This document shows, piece after piece, positions 1 through 6,454 of a stretch of 11,050 bases of DNA. The position numbers and the translations under genes were made by a program. Each line of letters opens with the position of its first letter. Within the stretch, counting starts at the first letter, position 1. This DNA is from CAYUNT01 sp964446285 (GTDB lineage: Bacteria > Sumerlaeota > Sumerlaeia > SLMS01 > CAYUNT01): NCBI GenBank assembly GCA_964446285.1, contig CAYUNT010000155.1:1-11050 (forward strand), written 5' to 3'. The notes below the pieces were generated by a model, which was given only the letters and a program-made list of their open reading frames with translations, did not search any database and was not told the origin of the DNA.

Positions 1-2681
1 CCCGCTCCTCCCGCGCCTCCAGCCGTTCCCGCCCCAGTGACACCGCCAAGCGGACGTTGTCCTCCTCCTGCGTATGCGCCCCCTGCCGCGCCCGCGCCAC
101 CGCCCGCCGGACCCATCCCCATCATGCCCGAAGCGCCCGCCATGCCCGCCGCGCCCAATGCTCCCGCTCTTGCCGCGCCTCCCAGCGCGCCCGCTCCTGT
201 TCCGCCCTCCTCCGCGCCGATGCCAGCCGGTTCGGCCAGGGGGCGTCCGCCAAGGCCCGTTTCGCGATACAGCGCCTGGATTTCCGAGCGCACCATCGCG
301 CTATCCGTGCCTTCGAGTTCGCGGTCGAGCAGCGGGCGCAGATCGGGATGTCCCGGCCCGACTTCGCGCAAAATTTTCAGCACGCCCTGGCGGATGGCCG
401 GGTCTTTGTCGCCCAGCGCCTCGACCATCCGGTGCATGAATCGCGTGCGGATTTTCGAGGAGAGATGTTTGGCGGCGTATTCCACAAGCGCCGTCCGCGC
501 CGCCGCCTGAACCATCTGGTCTTTGTCCGCCAGTTGTTCGAGCAGCGGATCGAGCGCCTCGACCGGCGTGCAGCGTCCGAGTTCGCTGATCGCGGCGATT
601 TTTTTCATGCGCCGTTTTTCCGCCCCCGTCAGCAGGAACGATCCGCGCAAAGTCTTTATCAGATCGGCCACTTCGTGTTCGCCGAGCGCGGGCGCCTCTG
701 CCGCGCCGCCCGCCGCATCTCCGCTTGCGGAGGCCGGTCCCGCCGCGCCTCCCATCCCTCCCGCGCCTCCCGGGCCAGCCCCCAGCGCCTTCAGGAAATT
801 CATCAAGTGGCGCGAGGTTTCCGTTCCCGGGTTCTGAACTTTTCCCGAGCGGATTTGCTCTTCGAGATTCAGGAGCACGCGCCGCGCGACCGGGCCGCCG
901 ATTGTGCCAATCGCAAATACAAGCGACGCGATGACCATGTCTTTGCCGAGGTTCGCGCGTTTTCCCGCCGCCGCGTCCCAGTAACTTTCCTGTTTGTATT
1001 TATTCACGTTCGAATCATCGAACTGGAGCGCATTGAGGAGCATTTTTTCGAGCAGGGGAATGGCGGCCTCGATCTTCGCCTTTTCGCAAACCTCGGCCAC
1101 GGCCATGTAAGCGCCGCCATAACGCAGAATATAGCGTTCGGCCACGGCGAGGAAGGGGCCGGGGGTATCGGGCACGAGGCGTTTGAGCGCCTCGGTGGCG
1201 GGCTGGCGGAACCCGAGGAAGGAATCCTGGCGCTCCTCGCCCTGCACCCATTCGGGCGAGTCGTCCTGGAGCCACAGCGCGTGTGTCAGCGTTTCAACCG
1301 CCCATGACTTCAAATCGCCCGGCAGCGCATCGGGATTGTAGGTGAAAAATTGCAGGGCGGCGTGCTGCGCGAGCCGCGCCTGGTCCTTGGGAAGCGCCTT
1401 AAGCGCCTGGCGGATCAGTTCGGAGCGTTCGAGCGGCGTCAGGCGCGGCGAGCGCGAGAGTTTGCCAAGCGAAACGAGCACGCGCTTGGACTGGCGGATG
1501 CGCGGCGGATCGATTATGCGCGCGGAAAGCACTTCGCCCAGATACTTAAGGAGGGCTGCGCGCGCGTCCGCGTTTCCGAGGTTTCCGAGCGCCTCGACCA
1601 GTTCGCCGCGCAGAACCTCGAACTGCTTGCGCTCGAAACACTCGAGAAGCACGGGGAAAAAGACGGGCGAACGCATCGCGCCCATGAGTTCGATGAAGAA
1701 TTTGAAATAGGGGCTGTTGGCCTGCGAACGCGTGAAGGCGTCGTAAGGCTCGGTGAACGCGCGGCTTTTGCCCACCTCGCCAAACGCCAGCGCGACGGCT
1801 TTTTTCGCCGTGTAGCCGAGCGTTCCGTAAGCGCGCTGTTCGACGCCCGATTGCGCCGCCGCCGCCGCCAGTTCTTTGGGGACAAATTCCACAAGAAGAA
1901 TGGAGGCATCGATAAACTTGTGGGGCTGATTGCGCCACAAGGCGATGCGCAGCAGCGAGCGCATCAAGTCGCCCGTGTCGCGCAAGGCCGCCTCGTCCGG
2001 CTCCTCCATCTTTTCCTTGGGCGGCAGGGCGGATTTCATGTCCACGACGGTTTGCGTCAGCGTGCGGTTCCATTCCGCCTCGCGCATCTCAATGCGCGAT
2101 TTCATCAGCATTTCCAGGCGCTTGCGGCGCGTCTCGGCCAGCTCCGTAATGAGTTCCTGGTTCAGGCCAAACGCCTCGGGCTTTTGGCGCAGGAATCCAA
2201 TGAGAGCCTCGACTTCCTTTGGGTGGTTTTCGCAGGTTCCAAGGACGTTTCCGCAGTAGGAGGCCAGGCGCGCGGCGTCTTCGGCGGAGCGCGCGGCCGA
2301 GCACAGCTGGCGGATGTTTTCGCCCGCGCCCTGGAGGTTTCGCGAGCGCGTAAAATCGCGCAATTCGCGCGCCAGCCGCTCGCGATAAACCATTTCGAGC
2401 CGCTGTTCCCAGGCGATGGTCATATCGCTGAGGCGTTTGAGCGCCTTTTCGATCAGCGTCCCCGCGCCGCCCTCAATTTCCCGCCCCGCGCGGGCGAGGA
2501 ACTGATGCACCGGCTCTGTGATAAAATCGCGATACGTGGCCGCCGCGGCTCGGGCCACTTCCAGCCCCGCCTGGTCCGCCGTTTTGCCCTCCGCCATCAA
2601 CTGCCCGACCCATGCTTGCGCCAATGCCACCGCGCGATCCACATCCGCGCGCCGCAGGGCTTCATCCAGCGCTTCTCGCAT
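1..2681 (-). CDS. HEAT-repeat-like protein with Gly/Ala-rich tail (3' end beyond window)
   Basis: The minus strand is open for 893 codons from an ATG at 2681 to the window edge, with no stop reached, so the protein is C-terminally incomplete. Third codon positions are mostly G or C, as in the other genes here. A possible Shine-Dalgarno (AAAGGA) lies 10 bases before the ATG. No signal peptide is visible, so it is probably cytoplasmic. Residues 1-630 are almost wholly alpha-helical and Ala/Leu/Glu/Arg-rich; a piece such as VEALGNLGNADARAALLKYL looks like a HEAT repeat. A Gly/Ala/Met linker (about 633-665) leads to clearer HEAT-like helices (about 668-800, e.g. LLEQLADKDQMVQAAARTAL and MVEALGDKDPAIRQGVLKIL). 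A second Gly/Ala-rich tract runs from about 815 to the edge. HEAT arrays usually serve as protein-binding scaffolds; the partner is unknown. It lies 57 bases downstream of a lipoprotein gene on the same strand, probably in one operon. Confidence 0.8.
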   Translation of the reverse strand, partial: MREALDEALRRADVDRAVALAQAWVGQLMAEGKTADQAGLEVARAAAATYRDFITEPVHQFLARAGREIEGGAGTLIEKALKRLSDMTIAWEQRLEMVYRERLARELRDFTRSRNLQGAGENIRQLCSAARSAEDAARLASYCGNVLGTCENHPKEVEALIGFLRQKPEAFGLNQELITELAETRRKRLEMLMKSRIEMREAEWNRTLTQTVVDMKSALPPKEKMEEPDEAALRDTGDLMRSLLRIALWRNQPHKFIDASILLVEFVPKELAAAAAQSGVEQRAYGTLGYTAKKAVALAFGEVGKSRAFTEPYDAFTRSQANSPYFKFFIELMGAMRSPVFFPVLLECFERKQFEVLRGELVEALGNLGNADARAALLKYLGEVLSARIIDPPRIRQSKRVLVSLGKLSRSPRLTPLERSELIRQALKALPKDQARLAQHAALQFFTYNPDALPGDLKSWAVETLTHALWLQDDSPEWVQGEERQDSFLGFRQPATEALKRLVPDTPGPFLAVAERYILRYGGAYMAVAEVCEKAKIEAAIPLLEKMLLNALQFDDSNVNKYKQESYWDAAAGKRANLGKDMVIASLVFAIGTIGGPVARRVLLNLEEQIRSGKVQNPGTETSRHLMNFLKALGAGPGGAGGMGGAAGPASASGDAAGGAAEAPALGEHEVADLIKTLRGSFLLTGAEKRRMKKIAAISELGRCTPVEALDPLLEQLADKDQMVQAAARTALVEYAAKHLSSKIRTRFMHRMVEALGDKDPAIRQGVLKILREVGPGHPDLRPLLDRELEGTDSAMVRSEIQALYRETGLGGRPLAEPAGIGAEEGGTGAGALGGAARAGALGAAGMAGASGMMGMGPAGGGAGAAGGAYAGGGQRPLGGVTGAGTAGGAGGA

Positions 2682-2738
2682 TGGCTCGAAATCCTTTCGC
2701 GTGAAAAAAATCGCCGACAGGGAAGACGCGCCCACGCA

Positions 2739-3218
2739 TCAGGGCGCTTGAATTTCCGTTTTGGGGACTACGCGATCCCGGTAAATGGCCTCTTCCTCTG
2801 TGATGACTTCCGTCGAACCGTCCGCGTGGCGGATAACCTGTTGCGTCCGGCGGGTGCCTGTTCGCGATTTGCCCTGCACATGATCATAAGGATCGCGCGC
2901 GTCCTGAAGCACCACGGCCGGAACCGGACCGCCCGGATAGGGCGCGGCGGCGGCGGAGTTGCCCGACGTCAGCAATTCCGTTTCGATGGGCTGGATTTCC
3001 AGCGTGTTGGTGGTCACAGTGCGCCGGTTATAGGCATCGAGCATGTCCTGCTTGGCTTCGCGGCGTTGCGCGGCCTGCTCGCGCATTTCGGCCATGCGGC
3101 GCTGATAATAGGCTTCCTCGTCGAAGTCAGCGCGTGCGCCGCCGCATCCCGCCAGCGCAAGAGAGAAGAAAAGCGGGACGATTCCTCCCCAGATGGCGGT
3201 CAGCGGCCTGGAACCCAC
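2739..3218 (-). CDS. small lipoprotein of unknown function
   Basis: From a GTG at 3218 the product is 159 residues and begins with a clean lipoprotein signal: MGSR, a hydrophobic core GGIVPLFFSLA, then a lipobox ALAGC with the acylated Cys at residue 25. The mature part starts with an acidic/basic, probably helical or coiled-coil segment (FDEEAYYQRRMAEMREQAAQ) and ends in a charged tail (TEEEAIYRDRVVPKTEIQAP). I recognise no family. The start is uncertain: the frame stays open to 3518, and an ATG at 3350 has a better Shine-Dalgarno (AGAGG, 8 bases away). That start would put about 44 extra residues, partly encoded by a dispersed repeat, ahead of the signal peptide. I prefer 3218 because codons upstream lose the G/C-ending bias and a long n-region would be unusual. 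It probably heads an operon with the HEAT-like gene. The product should be membrane-anchored. Confidence 0.65.
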   Translation of the reverse strand: MGSRPLTAIWGGIVPLFFSLALAGCGGARADFDEEAYYQRRMAEMREQAAQRREAKQDMLDAYNRRTVTTNTLEIQPIETELLTSGNSAAAAPYPGGPVPAVVLQDARDPYDHVQGKSRTGTRRTQQVIRHADGSTEVITEEEAIYRDRVVPKTEIQAP

Positions 3219-3238
3219 CCGAAAACTCGGAAGAAAAT

Positions 3239-3298
3239 CTTGGACGAGACGTCCAAGCCACCGGAAATCTTGGGCCAGATAACCAAGCCACTGGAGGT
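3239..3298 (+). repeat. tandem pair of 30-base stem-loop repeat units (copy A)
   Basis: There are two units of exactly 30 bases. The first has a perfect 7-bp stem around an AGA loop (TTGGACG-AGA-CGTCCAA, 3240-3256) followed by GCCACCGGAAAT. The second (3270-3286) keeps TTGG...CCAA and the AGA loop, but its inner stem has decayed. Bases 3235-3266 are identical to 5474-5505 in the wecB copy. A more degenerate third unit may follow in register at 3299-3328, matching only in part. The element lies just 5' of the lipoprotein signal peptide on the minus strand, where it reads WLGYLAQDFRWLGRLVQDF with no stop. Confidence 0.8.
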
Positions 3299-3725
3299 TT
3301 TTAGACAAGTTTTTAGTGCCGCAGTGAGTATCTTGAAAATTGCCTTTCATGGCGCGAACCTCTTCGAGCGAGATTTCCGCCCGGAGTTCCTTTTCATTTT
3401 TAGGTTCCGCCTCGCCGCCGCCAGCGTCAATCCCAGAGCCGCCGCGGGAGTGCGGGACAGCAACGCGGCGCATCAAGCCGTCCTTGACAACCGCAAAAGA
3501 ATTCCGCAAGATCGCCAATCAGCGAAAGCGGTCTCAGCCGTAAAATAGACCGCTCCAAGAACTGCTTCGGCGTTTGAGGGCGAATCGAGTATTGCAAGGA
3601 GGTGATTCTTTTCCCAACGGAACCACGGCAGCCAATGCATCATGCCCTTCAAGGCAAAGCAGGTCAGGCGCATTTTTATGATGCGCAGTCATGAAAATCC
3701 ATTCCACAATCCGGAGTGAAAATCC
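3299..3725. other. intergenic region between the divergent lipoprotein and TRL operons
   Basis: I see no convincing gene here. It holds a possible decayed repeat unit (3299-3328), the alternative ATG for the minus-strand lipoprotein (3350) with its AGAGG, and an orphan extended Shine-Dalgarno-like string AAGGAGGTGATT (3596-3607) with no start codon at usable distance. A small inverted repeat GCGCAT...ATGCGC lies at about 3669-3687. Near the TRL start there is an 11-base direct repeat, TGAAAATCCAT (3692-3702 and 3717-3727). Promoters for both operons should lie here, but I cannot place them: a TTGACA at 3484 lacks a good -10, and TAAAAT at 3541 lacks a -35. Confidence 0.55.
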
Positions 3726-4055
3726 ATGAAACGTGCCGCACTTTTCGTGTTCGCCGCCATGGCGCTTGTCCTTTCCGGGTGCGCCGGCTATCTGGCCCCG
3801 GTCATGCCACCCTCGGGCTGGATTTATTCCTCGGTTCAGGCGCCCATCGGAACCGACATGAACAAAACGCAACTGGGCGCCAAAGAAGGCGTCTCATCCT
3901 CGATGAGCATTCTGGGCGCTGTGGCCGTGGGCGATGCCAGCATCGCCAGCGCCGCCCGCAATGGGGGAGTCACCTCGATTCAGCACGTGGACTACGAGTA
4001 TTTCAACGTCCTGGGGGTTTATCAGAAATTCACAATTAAGGTGCATGGGGACTGA
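3726..4055 (+). CDS. TRL-like family lipoprotein, first of three
   Basis: This 109-residue lipoprotein has a short basic start (MKR), a hydrophobic core (AALFVFAAMALV) and the lipobox LSGC, with acylated Cys19. The mature region matches what I know of the TRL-like (tRNA-associated locus) protein family: a PP-G-iY start, then SILGAVAVGDASIASAARNG, GGVTSIQHVDYEYFNVLGVY and a final beta strand FTIKVHG. Its length is typical for the family, whose function is not known. A GGAG lies 9 bases before the ATG. The gene heads a tight plus-strand cluster and is separated from the next by 2 bases. Of the three copies it looks closest to the family consensus. A membrane-anchored, periplasm-facing location is inferred from the lipobox. 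Confidence 0.88.
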   Translation: MKRAALFVFAAMALVLSGCAGYLAPVMPPSGWIYSSVQAPIGTDMNKTQLGAKEGVSSSMSILGAVAVGDASIASAARNGGVTSIQHVDYEYFNVLGVYQKFTIKVHGD

Positions 4056-4057
4056 CC

Positions 4058-4444
4058 ATGAAAACAGCCAAGCGAATCCGGACATTCACCCAAGCCCTGT
4101 TTGCGGTGCTGATTGGATTGGCACTGCTGGGCGGCGCCGGATGTGCCGCTTACCTGGCCCCTGTCAAACCCCCTCAGGGGTTCCTGTATCAATCGGTCAA
4201 AGCGCCGCTCACAGTGAAATACAACGGCAATCCTTGCGGAGATGCTGTCAAGAAAGTCTCGATGAGCAAGACGTCCTATTTCCTTGAGCCGTTCCTCACG
4301 CATTTGGATTTCGCGTGGGATGACGCGGCCATTGAGAAAATCGCCCGCGAGGGCGGCATCCGCAAGGTTTCGTATGCCGATTACGAGACGCTCAACGTCC
4401 TCGGCATTTACCGCACATTCACCATCCATGTATATGGAAACTAA
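4058..4444 (+). CDS. TRL-like family lipoprotein, second and divergent copy
   Basis: The 128-residue product has a basic n-region (MKTAKRIR), a hydrophobic core and a lipobox-like GAGC with Cys29; the -3 position is Gly, so the lipobox is not ideal. After the Cys it shares AAYLAPVKPPQGFLYQSVKA with the first copy's GYLAPVMPPSGWIYSSVQA. It also keeps the TRL C-terminus (GGIRKVSYADYETLNVLGIY, then FTIHVYGN). The central family signature SILG...GDASI has been replaced by an unrelated-looking segment (MSKTSYFLEPFLTHLDFAWD) and is slightly longer. It starts 2 bases after the first copy's stop with only a weak Shine-Dalgarno (GGGGA), so translational coupling is likely. The change of core suggests altered function after duplication; this is inference. 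Confidence 0.85.
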   Translation: MKTAKRIRTFTQALFAVLIGLALLGGAGCAAYLAPVKPPQGFLYQSVKAPLTVKYNGNPCGDAVKKVSMSKTSYFLEPFLTHLDFAWDDAAIEKIAREGGIRKVSYADYETLNVLGIYRTFTIHVYGN

Positions 4445-4468
4445 GCTCCCGGCGAAAGGATTCGACCT

Positions 4469-4882
4469 ATGAAACGCGGACTTCTCTCGTGCGCGCTAAT
4501 GATCCTGCTGCCGGGATTGGTAATGACGGGAGGATGCACCATGCTGCGCTCTCCCGTCGTGCCGTATGTCGGCTCGGGATTCAACAGCACCACCTTTCCG
4601 GTGGATATAGCCTTCGACCAGACAGAGATCGGGACGCGGGCGGGCAGAAGCTCGGCCCAGACGATTCTGGGACTAATCTCCTGGGGCGACGCCAGCGTCG
4701 CCGCCGCCGCTCGCAACGGAGGCATCAAGCAGATCGATCACATCGACGCCAAACTGTTCAACATTCTGGTCATCTACGTTCAGTATGAAACCGTGGTCTA
4801 TGGACGCTCGGAGGAGGAGATGCAAAAGTCAGCAGCCTCTACGGCGCTTCCAGCCACGCCAGAAACTCACTCAGGCGGGTAA
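4469..4882 (+). CDS. TRL-like family lipoprotein, third copy
   Basis: The 137-residue product begins with MKR, a hydrophobic core and the lipobox-like MTGGC (Cys23). The body keeps the TRL core: IGTRAGRSSAQTILGLISWG, GDASVAAAARNGGIKQIDHI, then FNILVIYVQYETVVYG. It ends with a hydrophilic tail of about 25 residues (from RSEEEMQ) absent from the other two. AAAGGA about 8 bases before the ATG is a good ribosome site, and the gap from the second copy is 24 bases, so all three are probably one transcript. A strong terminator follows 60 bases later. The biochemical role is unknown; the tail could reach cell wall or a partner protein, which is speculation. Confidence 0.86.
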   Translation: MKRGLLSCALMILLPGLVMTGGCTMLRSPVVPYVGSGFNSTTFPVDIAFDQTEIGTRAGRSSAQTILGLISWGDASVAAAARNGGIKQIDHIDAKLFNILVIYVQYETVVYGRSEEEMQKSAASTALPATPETHSGG

Positions 4883-4942
4883 TTTTCCGCCCCGAGTGGC
4901 CTTGGAGGCGGGCGCATCTGCCGCTTCCCGGTGCGATTCATT

Positions 4943-5015
4943 GGGAATCCCTTCCCGCAATTTCCTAATGCGGCCTGCCGCAAGGAATCAGAGAAGGGGT
5001 TCCCTTTTTTCTTTT
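4943..5015 (+). terminator. rho-independent terminator of the TRL operon
   Basis: A 12-bp stem pairs GGGAATCCCTTC (4943-4954) with GAAGGGGTTCCC (4993-5004), with one G-U pair, and is followed at once by TTTTTTCTTTT. The 38-base loop itself folds: TTCC (4962-4965) pairs with GGAA (4984-4987), and GCGG (4970-4973) with CCGC (4978-4981) around CCTG. It begins 60 bases after the third TRL gene and should end that transcript before wecB. Confidence 0.85.
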
Positions 5016-5049
5016 CTGCGATTCAAACAAGCGACAATTTGCCTGCGGC

Positions 5050-5091
5050 GAATACCCGGATTGACAATCGGCGCGGAGTTTTAGGGTATTC
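5050..5091 (+). promoter_or_regulatory. candidate wecB promoter framed by an 8-bp inverted repeat
   Basis: A perfect inverted repeat, GAATACCC (5050-5057) and GGGTATTC (5084-5091), frames a consensus -35 box TTGACA (5061-5066). The matching -10 is poor: GGTATT at 18-base spacing falls within the right arm. The layout could be an operator over a regulated promoter or simply a hairpin. It lies after the upstream terminator and about 90 bases before the wecB start, where a promoter is needed. Confidence 0.4.
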
Positions 5092-5097
5092 ATTAGC

Positions 5098-5146
5098 GCG
5101 CGCGAGGATGTGTTTCCTGGGATCGCGAGGCTCCGCACTCGCGCGC
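5098..5146 (+). promoter_or_regulatory. inverted repeats in the wecB leader with competing pairings
   Basis: GCGCGCGAG (5098-5106) is perfectly complementary to CTCGCGCGC (5138-5146). The right arm can instead pair locally: CGCGAG (5124-5129) with CTCGCG (5138-5143) around an 8-base loop. The two folds exclude each other. It may be a regulatory leader, or another dispersed palindrome; GC-rich DNA makes such arms fairly easy to find by chance. Confidence 0.35.
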
Positions 5147-5154
5147 TTCCCTGG

Positions 5155-5176
5155 CCAATAAACATAAGGTTATTGG
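5155..5176 (+). promoter_or_regulatory. wecB: hairpin over the wecB ribosome-binding site
   Basis: CCAATAA (5155-5161) and TTATTGG (5170-5176) form a perfect 7-bp stem ending 1 base before the ATG at 5178. The 8-base loop carries the Shine-Dalgarno AAGG (5166-5169), 8 bases from the start. This position could tune wecB translation. The stem is A/T-rich and therefore weak. Confidence 0.5.
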
Positions 5177-5177
5177 A

Positions 5178-6452
5178 ATGAATGTTCTTGTCGTATTCGG
5201 AACGCGCCCCGAGGCGGTGAAGGTGGCGCCGGTCGTGTGGGAATTGCGCCGGCGCGCCGCCGAAGGAGCACCCGTGCGCGTGTGGCTCTGCTCCACCGGA
5301 CAGCATCGCGAAATGCTCCGTCCGCTCTTTGATTTCTTCGATCTCCATCCGGATGCCGATCTCGATTTGATGGAGCCGAACCAGACGCTTGCCTCGCTGA
5401 CGGCGCGGATTGTGCGGGCGCTTGATGGGGTGCTGGGAGGGGGGTATCTTGGGCAAGATGCCCAAGCCACGGGAAATCTTGGACGAGACGTCCAAGCCAC
5501 CGGAAGTTTTCAGAGTGGCTCGAAGTCCTCTGAGCCTCTTTCACCTATTCCCCGACCCGATCTCGTGCTCGTCCAGGGCGACACGACGACGGCCATGTGC
5601 GCCGCGCTGGCCGCCTATTACCGCGAAATCCCCGTCGGGCACATCGAGGCGGGCCTGCGCACCAATACGATTCGCGCGCCGTTCCCTGAGGAAGTGAACC
5701 GCCGCATCATTTCCCAAATTGCGGCTTTGAATTTCGCCCCAACCGCCGGCGCGCGCGAGAACCTCGAACGCCAGGGACTTTGCCGCGAACAACGCGTGTG
5801 GGTGACGGGCAATACGGTGATCGACGCGCTTTTGCGCACGGCGGACCGCACGCGCGCGCATCCGCCCTCGCATCCGCTGCTTGATGCGGTGTCCGCCTGG
5901 CGCGCCGCGCATCCCGCCGCGCGCCTTATTCTAGTCACAGGGCACCGCCGTGAAAACTACGGCCCCCCCTTCGAGTCTTTCTGCCGCGGATTGCTCGAAC
6001 TGGCGCGCGTCTGGCCAGACGATTTGCTTGTGTATCCGGTGCATCTCAACCCGAATGTGCGCCGCCCCGTGCGCAAAATTCTCGCGGGCGCCCCGAATAT
6101 CCGGCTCGAGGACCCGCTCGATTACCCGGTGTTTGTGTCGATGATGGATCGCGCGCACCTCATCATCACCGACAGCGGCGGCATCCAGGAGGAAGCGCCG
6201 AGCCTCGGGAAACCCGTGCTTGTGACGCGCGACGTAACCGAGCGCCCCGAGGCGGTGCGGGCGGGCGCGGTGCGCATCGTCGGACCCCACGCGGAGGCGA
6301 TTGTGGCCGAAGCGGGGCGGCTGCTCGGCGATGCGGACGCTTACGCGCGAATGGCGGCGGCGGTAAATCCTTACGGCGACGGCCGCGCCGCCGAACGCAT
6401 CGCGGACGCCATCGAAGGCAAACCGGTGACGGAATTTGCGGAAATGGGATGA
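5178..6452 (+). CDS. wecB: UDP-N-acetylglucosamine 2-epimerase (non-hydrolysing), with a repeat-encoded insert
   Basis: The enzyme interconverts UDP-GlcNAc and UDP-ManNAc in the cytoplasm, supplying ManNAc or ManNAcA for surface polysaccharides. The 424-residue product carries the family motifs in order: FGTRPEAVKVAPV near the N-terminus, CSTGQHREML, VQGDTTT with Asp135, GHIEAGLRT with Glu157, FPEEVNRR (Glu171/172), TGNTVIDAL, TGHRREN with His256, VHLNPNVR, and DSGGIQEEAPSLGKP followed by RDVTERPEA. The Asp, two Glu and His correspond to known catalytic residues of E. coli WecB. The family is normally about 370-390 residues; the excess is explained by an insert at about residues 88-124. It lies between the helix ending in ALDGVL and the strand PDLVLVQGD, and most of it is encoded by the 30-base repeat. 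The next gene starts 61 bases downstream and may be co-transcribed. Confidence 0.95.
   Translation: MNVLVVFGTRPEAVKVAPVVWELRRRAAEGAPVRVWLCSTGQHREMLRPLFDFFDLHPDADLDLMEPNQTLASLTARIVRALDGVLGGGYLGQDAQATGNLGRDVQATGSFQSGSKSSEPLSPIPRPDLVLVQGDTTTAMCAALAAYYREIPVGHIEAGLRTNTIRAPFPEEVNRRIISQIAALNFAPTAGARENLERQGLCREQRVWVTGNTVIDALLRTADRTRAHPPSHPLLDAVSAWRAAHPAARLILVTGHRRENYGPPFESFCRGLLELARVWPDDLLVYPVHLNPNVRRPVRKILAGAPNIRLEDPLDYPVFVSMMDRAHLIITDSGGIQEEAPSLGKPVLVTRDVTERPEAVRAGAVRIVGPHAEAIVAEAGRLLGDADAYARMAAAVNPYGDGRAAERIADAIEGKPVTEFAEMG
5448..5507 (+). repeat. tandem pair of 30-base stem-loop repeat units (copy B), in frame inside wecB
   Basis: Both units have perfect 7-bp stems with an AGA loop: TTGGGCA-AGA-TGCCCAA (5449-5465) and TTGGACG-AGA-CGTCCAA (5479-5495), spaced exactly 30 bases apart and followed by GCCAC[G/C]GGAA. 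The stems differ by paired changes (G-C to A-T and A-T to G-C). All six frames are free of stops across both units; the wecB frame reads LGQDAQATGNLGRDVQATGS. A further inverted repeat, TCAGAG (5510-5515) and CTCTGA (5528-5533), follows and may be part of the same insertion. Confidence 0.88.
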
Positions 6453-6454
6453 TT

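Noticed and set aside
57..1307. 416-codon open frame on the plus strand
   Set aside because: Antisense to the HEAT-like gene. The minus-strand frame runs unbroken for 893 codons with G/C-ending codons and a coherent helical protein, while this product is Arg/Phe/His-rich without any recognisable motif.
3239..3298. CRISPR array
   Set aside because: Two abutting 30-base units without spacers, palindromic inside, and a second pair lies in a coding gene; this is an interspersed palindromic repeat.
3219..3518. N-terminal extension of the lipoprotein to an ATG at 3518
   Set aside because: The added 100 residues have no domain, lose third-position G/C bias, include the repeat and would bury the lipoprotein signal in the middle of the protein.
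1350..3548. 732-codon open frame on the plus strand
   Set aside because: Long only because it is antisense to GC-rich genes and then crosses the six-frame-open repeat at 3239-3298. No ribosome site, no family motif, and it opposes two better-supported minus-strand genes.
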